From positions 1 to 47,515 of the IMG/VR virus record IMGVR_UViG_3300036770_001217: a stretch of 47,515 bases of DNA. One strand, given 5' to 3'. This DNA comes from a virus. Below the pieces are notes generated by a model. It saw only the letters and a list, made by a program, of their open reading frames with translations. It ran no database searches and had not been told where the DNA came from. Positions 22,368 through 29,157 of the stretch are shown here, one piece after another. A program made the position numbers and the translations under genes. The stretch's first letter is position 1; each line of letters begins with the position of its first letter.

Positions 22368-23176
22368 CTGTCCACCTTCTTTAACTTCGCTTGCAATGAC
22401 TTAACGGTCTTTTTCAGTTCCGCGTTCTCGTTTTGAAACATGTCACGACTTTCCTTGAGGGCCTGGATCTCGATGTCCTTTACCCTGATCTGCTCACGTA
22501 GATCCTTGATCGTGTCCTCAATGTCTACCTTCTCAATTTCGCTTCCGTCGAACTGGCCTATGGCGATAGAGTCTTTCAATCGCTCGTTCTCTTCCGATAG
22601 TTTTGTTATTTCATCTAACAACTCCTCGGGAATTTCATTCTCAGGTTGTGTTGGTTCCTGCTTCTTTTTCCGGGCTCTGGGGGCCTTGCCAATAGAGGAG
22701 GTATCCATGGTAGTCTGCACCCCTTTGCGGGTGTAGGAGACCGATTTTGGGGCTTCCTCAAGGGATGACTTCACTCTTGAGACTGTCATTGCCGAGCAGC
22801 CAATAAGGTCGGCGATCTTTCTAGTCGGCCAGGTTCCCCATGTAGGGTGCTTGATGATGCGCCCAATGATCTCTTTTAGATCTTCCCTGTTAAAAGGGAG
22901 TCCTCGTTTACGGGTAGCGCCTATGGCATACAAAGTTGCGTCGTCTACCGTCCCTTGGTGGATCTCTACTTCGATTTCTAGCATTCCGTTTTGCCGAGTG
23001 GCAAAGTATCGATGGAATCCGTCGGCCAACCAGTTATCTGATCCGTCGTTAAAGACTATTACTGGAGGGAAGACCGCCCCGTCTTGCATCTGTTGGGCGT
23101 ATTCGTTGACTACATCTTGGTTCAAAGACTTTCTTGCTTGTGTTCCACCATCGGTACGGATTTCTTTCAATAACAT
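22364..23176 (-). CDS. ParB/Srx-fold protein with HTH and coiled coil (IbrB-like)
   Basis: 270 aa from the ATG at 23176, preceded by AAAGGAGAGCACT; the upstream ATG at 23206 would start within the PAPS-reductase stop region. Residues 1-95 are a ParB-type domain: LLKEIRTDGGTQARKSLNQD, PPVIVFNDG and LADGFHRYFA at 50-59. Residues 117-139 form an HTH (RKIADLIGCSAMTVSRVK). After a basic linker (RARKKKQ) the last 75 residues are coiled coil. It lies next to a PAPS-reductase-like gene, as in the IbrB/IbrA pair. No ParA is encoded, so plasmid partition is unlikely. Confidence 0.8.
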   Translation of the reverse strand: MLLKEIRTDGGTQARKSLNQDVVNEYAQQMQDGAVFPPVIVFNDGSDNWLADGFHRYFATRQNGMLEIEVEIHQGTVDDATLYAIGATRKRGLPFNREDLKEIIGRIIKHPTWGTWPTRKIADLIGCSAMTVSRVKSSLEEAPKSVSYTRKGVQTTMDTSSIGKAPRARKKKQEPTQPENEIPEELLDEITKLSEENERLKDSIAIGQFDGSEIEKVDIEDTIKDLREQIRVKDIEIQALKESRDMFQNENAELKKTVKSLQAKLKKVDR

Positions 23177-23187
23177 AGTGCTCTCCT

Positions 23188-24003
23188 TTAGTCCCCGCAG
23201 TAACACGGGATGGTTTCGTCGGTAAATAAATCTTTTTGGTCTCGGGCAAACTTAGCCATCTGGGCGTATGAGGGGCGGTCTGATCTGAACCTAGCACCAT
23301 CCCCTCTAGTCATGCCTGAAGACTGGACTAGCGTCTCCATACGCGCCCACCAGACAGCCCGCTCTGGCTTCTCCCGGATGAGGGATAAGACTTGATTCCC
23401 ACCCTTGAGATAGCACAGGTCACAGTTCCCGTGCATGGTTTTTCCATTGATGTTGGGTAGTCCTAGATCAAACGAATGGTTCGCCCAAAACTCCCCGACA
23501 TCTTTTGCCGTGACGCCAGCCGTGACTAGTGGCGTCCGAGACCTATCCATCTTGACGGCGCGCCTCATCTCGTCAGCTCGGATTCCTACCCAGTCCATGT
23601 TTTCGTCGTGATCCCAGCCTAGGCTTTTGACATACCTGTCGATAGTTCTGATCTTAAGGATCGCCGTACAGAACCTGGTAACTGGATTGGGAAGGTACTT
23701 GCGCTGCCGAATGAGCGCCTCAAAAGGTTCTCCGTTCCTGCTGGCTGTCTCATGCGTGACCCGCCGGAACTTGGGATCTTCCACTTGAAACTCTAACCAA
23801 TGGATCTCGCAGCCCCAATGGAACTCACAGTCACGAACGAAGTATAAGGTCGCCTCTTCTTCCTTGCCGGTGTTGGCAAAGACTACAAGAGCATCATCAG
23901 GCAGACCGCCATTGGATTGAAGAACCCGCCAGAGAAGATACGCAGACGTCCTTCCACCAGAGAAGCTGATGACAGTAGGCTCCGTAATCTTAAATGGGTC
24001 CAT
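23188..24003 (-). CDS. PAPS reductase-like PP-loop protein (IbrA-like)
   Basis: 271 aa from the ATG at 24003, with AACAGGAGAGTGC before it. The PP-loop ISFSGGRTSAYLLWRVL is at residues 12-28. Then come VVFANTGKEEEATLYFV, PVTRFCTAILKIRTIDRY, DWVGIRADEMRRA and CDLCYLKGG. This is the layout of phage PAPS reductase/CysH-like adenylyl-sulphate or nucleotide alpha-hydrolases, but the usual C-terminal sulfonucleotide reductase Cys motif (ECGLH) is absent, while CDLC and CYC pairs are present. Reaction unknown; adenylation of a macromolecule or DNA is possible. Operator site stands just upstream. Confidence 0.8.
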   Translation of the reverse strand: MDPFKITEPTVISFSGGRTSAYLLWRVLQSNGGLPDDALVVFANTGKEEEATLYFVRDCEFHWGCEIHWLEFQVEDPKFRRVTHETASRNGEPFEALIRQRKYLPNPVTRFCTAILKIRTIDRYVKSLGWDHDENMDWVGIRADEMRRAVKMDRSRTPLVTAGVTAKDVGEFWANHSFDLGLPNINGKTMHGNCDLCYLKGGNQVLSLIREKPERAVWWARMETLVQSSGMTRGDGARFRSDRPSYAQMAKFARDQKDLFTDETIPCYCGD

Positions 24004-24034
24004 GCACTCTCCTGTTTTGTACCACCGTTCCAAC

Positions 24035-24051
24035 TATAACATAATGTTACA
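24035..24051. promoter_or_regulatory. Operator palindrome before the PAPS-reductase-like gene
   Basis: TATAACATAATGTTACA on the plus strand, with GTAACGAACAGCAGTTATA behind it, the same composite arrangement as in front of the packaging operon. On the minus strand it ends TGTTATAGT, an extended -10-like sequence about 30 bases before the ATG at 24003. This fits a promoter under palindrome control. Confidence 0.8.
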
Positions 24052-24083
24052 GTAACGAACAGCAGTTATAGTTGTAACCCTTG

Positions 24084-24269
24084 TTATTTTTTTGATTTGT
24101 TCACGCACATCAAACAAATTTTTCGTCCCAACGGATTGTCGACAAGCTGATATTTTTCTTGCCTCATTCCGCCAGTCGAATACATCTTGCAAGCGGTATC
24201 AGATCCGCTCCATAGATGAGCTGCCGACACGCGCTTATCAAGATTTAGAAGGTACTTTTGCAATTCCAT
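24084..24269 (-). CDS. Small Cys-containing protein between two operators
   Basis: 61 aa: MELQKYLLNLDKRVSAAHLW, SGSDTACKMYSTGGMR and NPLGRKICLMCVNKSKK. The C-terminal CLMC pair and a single earlier Cys could form an incomplete zinc site. Purine-rich GAGGGATAGGAC precedes the ATG, following a TGTTATAGT element. Both sides are occupied by TGTAACAT-type operators. Coding is likely but not certain; function unknown. Confidence 0.55.
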   Translation of the reverse strand: MELQKYLLNLDKRVSAAHLWSGSDTACKMYSTGGMRQEKYQLVDNPLGRKICLMCVNKSKK

Positions 24270-24289
24270 GATGTCCTATCCCTCGTTAC

Positions 24290-24327
24290 TATAACATTTG
24301 TTACAGTTGAAATGTAACTTTGTTACA
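24290..24327. promoter_or_regulatory. Two shortened operator palindromes
   Basis: TATAACATTTGTTACA (16 bp, 24290-24305) and TGTAACTTTGTTACA (15 bp, 24313-24327) stand in tandem. Compared with the 17-bp form one and two central bases are missing. The minus strand of the first ends TGTTATAGT just before the gene at 24269. The different spacers may mean a different affinity. Confidence 0.7.
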
Positions 24328-24329
24328 GT

Positions 24330-24860
24330 GAAAACCGTCAGACAATAGAGGGAGCCGTAGACTTTGCCCACCCAGCCAACCACTGACTTAGGGGGTTTGT
24401 CTTTCAGCCAGCCACCGCCATGACTCCGACGGCGCCCACTGCTGCCTAGGGCAAACTGTTCATCTATCAGGCACCTATCCGGCTGCACCCACCAGCCTGG
24501 GGCGGTCAACCCCCACCACGGCAATTCGTCATAGCCTGTTTTCGTTGGTCCCCAGTTTAAGGCCAACACGCGCCGGCTCCCTTCTACTGCAATTGGGCGC
24601 ACCCTGTTTCTTTTACGTGCTCGGACATTAGCACTGAGCCATGTAAGGTAGCTGGCCCCAACCGTCTGTATCGCCGCTCTACGGCCCAAAAACAAAAACC
24701 CCACTACGGCTGGGTTCCAGGCTTCGACGGAAGTGAGCGTACCAAGGGATGCTCTCGACACCGAAACCCATGCGTAGTAGGGTTCATATCCTTGGTGCCC
24801 ATCACCCTTCCGAGGTGGCCTTGTGCTTCTAGGCAAGACTAGGATAACACAACTTAGAAA
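24330..24860 (-). other. GC-rich block without convincing gene; structured RNA candidate
   Basis: About 530 bases lie between the operators and the plus-strand XF1762-like gene. GC is visibly higher than in the flanks (hand count 58% in two 60-base lines). Many complementary segments occur: ACCAAGGGAT (24741) with ATCCTTGGT (24788) enclosing GAAACCC with GGGTTC; AGCCGTAG (24353) with CTACGGCT (24703); GTGCT with AGCAC; GCCG-CTCTA-CGGC; CTTC-GACG-GAAG. A 198-codon frame is open on the minus strand, but it is Trp-rich, resembles no family known to me, and its last codons run through the operator DNA, so I do not call it a gene. A promoter faces it from 24841-24868. Confidence 0.4.
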
Positions 24861-24868
24861 AAGTTCAA
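24841..24868 (-). promoter_or_regulatory. Sigma70-like promoter reading into the GC-rich block
   Basis: On the minus strand TTGAAC (24868-24863), 16-base spacer, TATCCT (24846-24841). Initiation would fall near 24,833. It gives a transcript through the structured block towards the operators at 24327. Strength is moderate; it is a prediction by eye. Confidence 0.5.
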
Positions 24869-24889
24869 ACAAAGCAATACAATTGATGA

Positions 24890-25330
24890 ATGGAAATCAC
24901 TCCAATTAACTTGGACGAAGCAAATGCTTTTGTTGCCAAACTACATCGGCACCATAAGCCTGTTCCTGGATGCAAGTTCGCCATCGCGGTTTCCGACGGT
25001 GACAAGGTTGTAGGTGTAGCCATCACTGGCAGGCCGGTAGCAAGACTACTAGATGACGGCTGGACTTTAGAGGTAAACAGGTGCTGCACGGACGGGACAA
25101 AAAATGCCTGCTCCATGTTGTACGGGGCGTCTTGGAGAGCAGCCAAAGCTCTTGGTTACCGTCGGTTAATTACCTACACCCTGCCAGAAGAGGGCGGCGC
25201 AAGTCTGAAGGCATCAAATTGGATATGCCTTGGTCTCAGAGGTGGAGGAAACTGGAACGTAAAGTCTCGGCCCCGGATAGATACGGATGCCTTATTGCAG
25301 GGGCAAAAGCTTCTTTGGGAAGCAGCCTAG
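24890..25330 (+). CDS. XF1762 family (GNAT-like) protein
   Basis: 146 aa. ITPINLDEANAFVAKLHRHH followed by KPVPGCKFAIAVSDG, VGVAITGRPVARLLDDG and LEVNRCCTDGTKNACSMLYG is the XF1762 family pattern, related to N-acetyltransferases. The family is spread among phages and prophages of proteobacteria; the substrate is unknown. It is an isolated plus-strand gene in a minus-strand region and its ribosome site is weak (AATTGATGA). Length normal for the family. Confidence 0.85.
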   Translation: MEITPINLDEANAFVAKLHRHHKPVPGCKFAIAVSDGDKVVGVAITGRPVARLLDDGWTLEVNRCCTDGTKNACSMLYGASWRAAKALGYRRLITYTLPEEGGASLKASNWICLGLRGGGNWNVKSRPRIDTDALLQGQKLLWEAA

Positions 25331-25424
25331 GTGGGACCAGGATTCACATTTGCACGGATAGATTTACAGGCAGTTTAACGACGCCGAGCCGTCGCCTGGC
25401 CCCGAGAGAAGAGTACCAAAAAAA

Positions 25425-25452
25425 AGACCCAGAGAGCGAATCATCTGGGTCT
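25425..25452 (-). terminator. Terminator of the long minus operon
   Basis: On the minus strand AGACCCAGA, ten-base loop, TCTGGGTCT, then TTTTTTTGG. The 9-bp perfect stem with a long T-tract closes the leftward operon that begins near 32,352. It also separates this operon from the plus-strand XF1762-like gene. Confidence 0.92.
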
Positions 25453-25505
25453 AACCCTTTGGAGGGAGGAGAGTAACACATAGGGAAAATACCACTATCC
25501 CCCCG

Positions 25506-25802
25506 TTATGACAAGACCTTGAGTTTTTCGTTCTGAAAAAGCCAGCCGATGGTAGCCCGGTGCGCCTCCTCCCATGCTTCCATCCGTTCTTCTTTACTCA
25601 TGTCCACCCCCTGGTCGATGCGTGAATGGCACCTGTAACAGAGAGCTGCCAGCCTGAAGTCATGAGCTTTGATCGCTTTGCCTTTGCCGTCCCGAAGCTG
25701 ATTGCTGTGCGCCGCACAGACCGTCCCGTCTTTGGCCCCGCACATCTGACAAGGAGACTCCCGGACAACCTCCAGGAGCGCCTTGTTACGGTAATTAGAC
25801 AT
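25506..25802 (-). CDS. HNH/DUF1364-like nuclease
   Basis: 98 aa. Two CxxC pairs (CQMCGAKD and CYRCH) frame VCAAHSNQLRDGKGKAIKAH, and the second half has RLAALCYRCHSRIDQG. This is the pattern of the small HNH nucleases (NinZ/DUF1364 type) in lambdoid 'nin' regions, thought to work in recombination. It overlaps the upstream gene by eight bases and is the last gene before the operon terminator. Catalytic His-His-Cys pattern partly recognised by eye. Confidence 0.75.
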   Translation of the reverse strand: MSNYRNKALLEVVRESPCQMCGAKDGTVCAAHSNQLRDGKGKAIKAHDFRLAALCYRCHSRIDQGVDMSKEERMEAWEEAHRATIGWLFQNEKLKVLS

Positions 25803-25953
25803 ACTTCTGCAGGGCCTCTATGGCCTCAGTACGCAGCCTATTGGCTGAAGTCTTGGGAAGCATCTCTTCCCATAGGAGAAGGGCTTCTAGGGCCAATTTC
25901 ATGGCTTCCTTTTGGTTTAACTGCTCTTTTGTAGTTGGTTCAGACCAAAGCAT
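25795..25953 (-). CDS. 52-aa helical protein
   Basis: MLWSEPTTKEQLNQKEAMKL followed by ALEALLLWEEMLPKTSANRL and TEAIEALQKYV. AAAGGAGTAGCCC lies before the ATG at 25953. It has leucine heptads and may dimerise. Frequent phage type ('A..ALE.L......A..AIEAL'), function unknown. Confidence 0.65.
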   Translation of the reverse strand: MLWSEPTTKEQLNQKEAMKLALEALLLWEEMLPKTSANRLRTEAIEALQKYV

Positions 25954-25956
25954 GGG

Positions 25957-26142
25957 CTACTCCTTTAACTTGAAGGTCATGGACTTGGGGATCTTTTCAA
26001 CGATCCCGCGCTCGACAAGGTGGGTAAGGGCTCGTGTAACAGCTGATTCAGATAGGATGAACTGTTTAGATAGCTGCTTGACGGTCACGGGTTTCTTGGA
26101 ATGAGTAAGGTATTCCAAAACTTTATCTTCTGTGGTTTTCAT
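25957..26142 (-). CDS. Small winged-helix HTH protein
   Basis: 61 aa: MKTTEDKVLEYLTHSKKPVT, VKQLSKQFILSESAVTRALT and HLVERGIVEKIPKSMTFKL. The order helix, HTH and beta wing is like MarR/DnaD-type small wHTH proteins. It overlaps the DUF3310 gene by four bases. As a second winged-helix candidate in the genome it could also control the operators, but it has none nearby. Confidence 0.75.
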   Translation of the reverse strand: MKTTEDKVLEYLTHSKKPVTVKQLSKQFILSESAVTRALTHLVERGIVEKIPKSMTFKLKE

Positions 26143-26384
26143 TTCCCTCTTTTCTTAGGCATTTCCTCAATCAGGATCTCCAAAAGCTTCTCCATATAGT
26201 GCTGGCCCTTGGCGATCTCTTCGGCAGATTCGTCCTTTGACCCCATACGCATTAGGTATTTTAGTGCCCCGCCCCTGTAGTAGCCAATCCGTTGCTCCAA
26301 CGGCCAGGTATCTACGACGTCCCAAGGTTCCACATCCATGCGCTTATAGTGGTCACCGCCTATCTGTCTGTCTCGTGCTGGCAT
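26139..26384 (-). CDS. DUF3310 family protein (SaV-like)
   Basis: 81 aa: QIGGDHYKRMDVEPWDVVDT, RGGALKYLMRMGSKDESAEE and AKGQHYMEKLL. GGDHY..M...PW and A.KYL.R.G.KD...D..K..HYL are the DUF3310 signature, seen fused or next to nucleotide kinases in phages. It probably binds nucleotides or DNA metabolism enzymes. GGAACAGATATGCC lies before the start. Full length for the family. Confidence 0.88.
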   Translation of the reverse strand: MPARDRQIGGDHYKRMDVEPWDVVDTWPLEQRIGYYRGGALKYLMRMGSKDESAEEIAKGQHYMEKLLEILIEEMPKKRGK

Positions 26385-26407
26385 ATCTGTTCCTTTTTAA
26401 AGTAGGT

Positions 26408-26450
26408 GCGGGGTCACCTAGGGAAGAAAAGTTAAAACCTAGGCCCCCGC
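26408..26450. promoter_or_regulatory. Two-part inverted repeat upstream of DUF3310 gene
   Basis: GCGGGG-TCA-CCTAGG (26408-26422) pairs with CCTAGG-C-CCCCGC (26438-26450) around a 15-base A/T-rich loop. It lies in the 110-base gap between two genes of the minus operon, the largest gap there. It may be an RNA processing or attenuation element; no T-tract of terminator length. Confidence 0.5.
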
Positions 26451-26494
26451 TGCGGGTGTTGTTTGGCTGCTACCGCGTCACCGCCCGCTGGACG

Positions 26495-26758
26495 TTACCT
26501 CATCCAAAGGTGTTCGTAACAAATCCTAGCACCAGCCTCTAAAAGCTCTTTTCTTGTGTAGATACGCGTGTTGTACTTAAATGAAGGAGGTTCCGTCTTT
26601 TCGGTTTTTACGTCAGGTTGCCAGTATCCAAGACCAACCCACCCACTTCTCCCGTTAAACAACGGCACCAACAGCATGTCTATCTTCATGCCATTGTATT
26701 CGGAAGGAATGGTGAAGCACTCCACCAAAGTTTTTGACATACGCACTTTATCATTCAT
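26495..26758 (-). CDS. Unknown small phage protein
   Basis: 87 aa: MNDKVRMSKTLVECFTIPSE, MKIDMLLVPLFNGRSGWVGL and YNTRIYTRKELLEAGARICY. A beta-rich core (LLVPLFNGRSGWVGLGYW) and C-terminal helix with RKELLEAG. No family recognised. Ends before a 110-base gap that contains an inverted repeat. Ribosome site AAAGGAGAGTAGCA. Confidence 0.6.
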   Translation of the reverse strand: MNDKVRMSKTLVECFTIPSEYNGMKIDMLLVPLFNGRSGWVGLGYWQPDVKTEKTEPPSFKYNTRIYTRKELLEAGARICYEHLWMR

Positions 26759-26760
26759 TG

Positions 26761-27003
26761 CTACTCTCCTTTGTGTTTAACAGTTCCATGTTCAAAACCA
26801 TCTTCATCTTGGCAAAACCAAACGTGCGGGTTTTCACACCTTCCTTCTTTAATCATTTTCTCTTGATAATTTTTAGTGCAGTCTTCACAAAAACCTGCTC
26901 GTGAATAAGGTCTGCAGGTCCTCGCAACTTCTTTCCATCGAATAAATTGTTCTGCGGTAGCACAGCTAGGTATTACGTTTTTGAAGTGAATCGACGTTTT
27001 CAT
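26761..27003 (-). CDS. Small cysteine-rich, zinc-binding-like protein
   Basis: 80 aa with TCRPYSRAGFCEDCTKNYQE, KMIKEGRCENPHVWFCQDED. Cys at TC, FCEDC, RC and FC could hold one zinc ion; the CEDC pair resembles a treble-clef finger. Such proteins ('GFC.DC...Y...M...GRC') are frequent in phage early genes. ATG overlaps the stop before it. Function unknown. Confidence 0.7.
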   Translation of the reverse strand: MKTSIHFKNVIPSCATAEQFIRWKEVARTCRPYSRAGFCEDCTKNYQEKMIKEGRCENPHVWFCQDEDGFEHGTVKHKGE

Positions 27004-27239
27004 GGCTCCCTCACGGGTTGTTTATCTGCCCACATGTTTAGGCAGGTTTGCTCAAGATCCCAGCTTGCTGGGTTTGTTTTTAAAGCATCCTTCAACCCCG
27101 TGTTATAAGCCTCGATAATATCTTTGGGCATTTCTACATAAGACTGTGGCATCTGCTCTTTGTGTAGTTTGCTCACACCAACAGCAATCAAAGCGGTTGC
27201 TACAAAACCCACTACAACACCCATCGTAAATTGACTCAT
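27000..27239 (-). CDS. Single-pass membrane-anchored small protein
   Basis: 79 aa: MSQFTMGVVVGFVATALIAV is one N-terminal membrane segment, followed by a charged soluble part with IIEAYNTGLKDALKTNPASW. The segment 'AYN.G..DALKTNP.S..LE..CL..W' is common in small membrane proteins of related phages. ATGA overlaps on both sides. Orientation probably N-in with the domain in the periplasm or vice versa; unknown. Confidence 0.6.
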   Translation of the reverse strand: MSQFTMGVVVGFVATALIAVGVSKLHKEQMPQSYVEMPKDIIEAYNTGLKDALKTNPASWDLEQTCLNMWADKQPVREP

Positions 27240-27472
27240 TTGCCTAACCTCACAAATCTTTCTGCCCTACGTTGTACCTTAACCTCCACGCACCAGCTAT
27301 CTGCGTAGGCGCCCTTTTTTGGTATGGCCTTGTAGAGGTTGTTTTGGGTGAATTCCTGACATGCCTTCTGTGTCATAAAGTACCCTTGGTGTTGCATTAG
27401 CTGGCACTCAGTGACGTTCGGTGTTTCGCACAGCAACACCACAGGCACAAATAGCGTTATCAGTTCTGTCAT
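27236..27472 (-). CDS. Small secreted or membrane-attached Cys protein
   Basis: 78 aa. N-terminal ELITLFVPVVLLCETPNVTE is a short hydrophobic stretch that may be a signal or lipoprotein-like segment, followed by a soluble part with further Cys residues (CQLMQHQ, ACQEF, SWCVEV). Four cysteines could form two disulfide bridges in the periplasm. ATGA overlaps to neighbours. Function unknown. Confidence 0.6.
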   Translation of the reverse strand: MTELITLFVPVVLLCETPNVTECQLMQHQGYFMTQKACQEFTQNNLYKAIPKKGAYADSWCVEVKVQRRAERFVRLGK

Positions 27473-27681
27473 TTTCTTTCCTTTACATGAAGTGGTTCTT
27501 TAATTTCGGCGTACCCATTTTCTACTGCGTATTCTTCCCACGTCTCCTCCAACAATATTGCGGCTCTGATCAACATCCCAATGAGTGATTCGTACTTTCT
27601 ACTATCTCCCTCTAGTCCCTCGGCATAACCACGCAACCGTTGGGCCATGGTGAAATACTGCAGTTTTTTTGGATCGATCAT
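27469..27681 (-). CDS. Small helical phage protein
   Basis: 70 aa: KKLQYFTMAQRLRGYAEGLE, RKYESLIGMLIRAAILLEET and WEEYAVENGYAE. Fully helical, no metal or catalytic motif. It overlaps the HNH-AP2 gene by four bases. Proteins of this pattern ('LI..A..LLEE') are frequent in phage operons with no known role. Confidence 0.6.
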   Translation of the reverse strand: MIDPKKLQYFTMAQRLRGYAEGLEGDSRKYESLIGMLIRAAILLEETWEEYAVENGYAEIKEPLHVKERK

Positions 27682-28133
27682 GTGTTCTCCTTGTATGCTT
27701 TGTGCGCAAGCTCTGCGGTTGGAAATAAACCTAAATAAATCTGTTTGCCTTTTTTGTGAATATGCGCCGCATACTTGTTTTTTCTTTTAACAACCCCAAG
27801 AAATCCGGTTTTATTTATTCTTGTAGCTGACTTTCGATTTTGAAGATTAACGCTATGCGGAACATCTCTTAAGTTTTTAATCTTGTTGTTTAGTGGGTTT
27901 CCATCAATGTGGTCAATATCTCCTTTCGGCCAAGATCCGTAATACAAAAACCAAGCAATTCTGTGGGTAAGGTATTGCCGACCCTCAAACTTAATTTTTC
28001 TATACCCATTTTGCGTAACATTTCCAGCTTCTCTTCCTGAATAGGAAGGCCATCTTGGGTGCTTAACCCACAGTACTTTTCCTTCCTTTGGCATGTAAGA
28101 CAAACGCTCAAAAATTAACTTTTCTACACCCAT
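27678..28133 (-). CDS. HNH homing endonuclease with AP2 domain
   Basis: 151 aa. Central part HRIAWFLYYGSWPKGDIDHI followed by DGNPLNNKIKNLRDVPHSVN is the HNH core (H-x, DHIDGNPLNN). C-terminal TGFLGVVKRKNKYAAHIHKK and YLGLFPTAELAHKAY are an AP2 DNA-binding domain. N-terminus is a short beta part. This is the common HNH_3/AP2 homing endonuclease of phages. ATGA overlap with the downstream gene indicates old insertion into the operon. Confidence 0.9.
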   Translation of the reverse strand: MGVEKLIFERLSYMPKEGKVLWVKHPRWPSYSGREAGNVTQNGYRKIKFEGRQYLTHRIAWFLYYGSWPKGDIDHIDGNPLNNKIKNLRDVPHSVNLQNRKSATRINKTGFLGVVKRKNKYAAHIHKKGKQIYLGLFPTAELAHKAYKENT

Positions 28134-28156
28134 ACTAATCTCCTATAAAAGTTTCA

Positions 28157-28912
28157 TTATAAACTATTCTTCTCCTTGAGTTTGGCTTCGATGGCGTGAA
28201 TAAACGGCATAAGACCACGAAAATTATTTAATTCGTGTCGTTCCTCATCTGTCAGCCCAACCCATTCACGCTTTGAAATTGCTTCAACGACAGACGGGCC
28301 AATGAAGTCGGTAGTGGGTCCGTATACTTCCGAACCGTAACCGTTCTTCTCCTTCAACTGATCTTCAATATCAACTAACATCGCTCCCACCAAAAGAAAC
28401 AAAGTTTTTTCGTCGTGGTTAATAAAACTTTTTACCAACATCGGAATTATCTTTTCTAGTTCTGCGGCGGTAAAGCCAACCCACGTAAGATCTATTTGTT
28501 TGTTTATCGCTATCGTGTGGTCGTACATTGCCATCATTGCGTTTGCAAACCAACCAAGCATCAAGCCTTCGTCAATGTCATCAATGCACCACTCTTTTTC
28601 TTTAACAGTAGCCATAAAGAACTTAGCCCATGCTTGTGCGTCTGGGTTGCTATGTATGCTTCTGTCGTAGTCGTTTGGCACAGGCTCATGTTTACGTTTT
28701 GCCGTTTCATCGACACGTTCTTGGCTCATGTCGCTGGCGTGTACAGGTGCGGTGTAATTAGGCTTGCCCCCTGCATAGGTCTTAACCCAAGGCTTCTCTG
28801 CTTCTGCTATGGCTTGGCGTAGCGCACTGGCGGCATTGTGTGTTTTGTAGGTATCGCCAGCGTCAAGTGTTTCCAACGCCTCCAACGCCTGCTTCATTGT
28901 TTCAATGCTCAT
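28157..28912 (-). CDS. Mosaic phage hypothetical protein
   Basis: 251 aa in at least three pieces. N-terminus MSIETMKQALEALETLDAGD with SALRQAIAEAEKPWVKTYAG is a module shared by many phage proteins. The middle (DAQAWAKFFMATVKEKEWCI and GLMLGWFANAMMAMYDH) resembles another small phage protein type. The end has EWVGLTDEERHELNN, a third frequent module. Fusion of such pieces is typical for phage accessory genes. Role unknown. Overlaps the HTH gene by four bases. Confidence 0.65.
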   Translation of the reverse strand: MSIETMKQALEALETLDAGDTYKTHNAASALRQAIAEAEKPWVKTYAGGKPNYTAPVHASDMSQERVDETAKRKHEPVPNDYDRSIHSNPDAQAWAKFFMATVKEKEWCIDDIDEGLMLGWFANAMMAMYDHTIAINKQIDLTWVGFTAAELEKIIPMLVKSFINHDEKTLFLLVGAMLVDIEDQLKEKNGYGSEVYGPTTDFIGPSVVEAISKREWVGLTDEERHELNNFRGLMPFIHAIEAKLKEKNSL

Positions 28913-29157
28913 TCCCTAACTCCTTTCTGTATAGCCGCACCCCTACTGCTTACGTCTAGTTTGTAATAAATGCGGTCTAAGTGTTTGTACAACGTATGTC
29001 TTGTAACGCCCATAACTTCAGCAACCTCATGCGTCTTGAGCTTTGCGTTATACAAGTGCAAGATCATCTTCTGCCTTGGCATCATGGGCCACTTCTTCCC
29101 TTTGCGGGGGTTGTGCCGGACATACTTGCATCGTCTGAATGGGTCGTGCCATTTCAT
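28909..29157 (-). CDS. LuxR/sigma-4-type HTH protein
   Basis: 82 aa. The basic N-terminus (RRCKYVRHNPRKGKKW) is followed by MPRQKMILHLYNAKLKTHEV and AEVMGVTRHTLYKHLDRIYY, an HTH of the GerE/LuxR or sigma region 4 type, and KLDVSSRGAAIQKG, which matches the last helix of LuxR-type HTH ('K L.V..R..AI'). Probably binds DNA and controls phage or host genes. Overlaps neighbours on both sides. Confidence 0.75.
   Translation of the reverse strand: MKWHDPFRRCKYVRHNPRKGKKWPMMPRQKMILHLYNAKLKTHEVAEVMGVTRHTLYKHLDRIYYKLDVSSRGAAIQKGVRE

Noticed and set aside
22364-23176. ParB-like gene as a plasmid-type partition system
   Set aside because: No ParA ATPase and no parS-like array; the neighbour is a PAPS-reductase-like gene instead.
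23188-24003. Genuine sulfate-assimilation PAPS reductase (cysH)
   Set aside because: The catalytic ECGLH-type tail is missing and no other assimilation genes are present; only the PP-loop fold is supported.
24770-24800. T-loop-like GGGTTCATATCC suggesting a tRNA
   Set aside because: No acceptor stem, anticodon arm or CCA end could be folded around it.
24276-24872. 198-aa minus-strand frame as a protein gene
   Set aside because: No family resemblance, no ribosome site at the start, the promoter lies inside its first codons, and its end is translated operator DNA. Kept as an undecided block.
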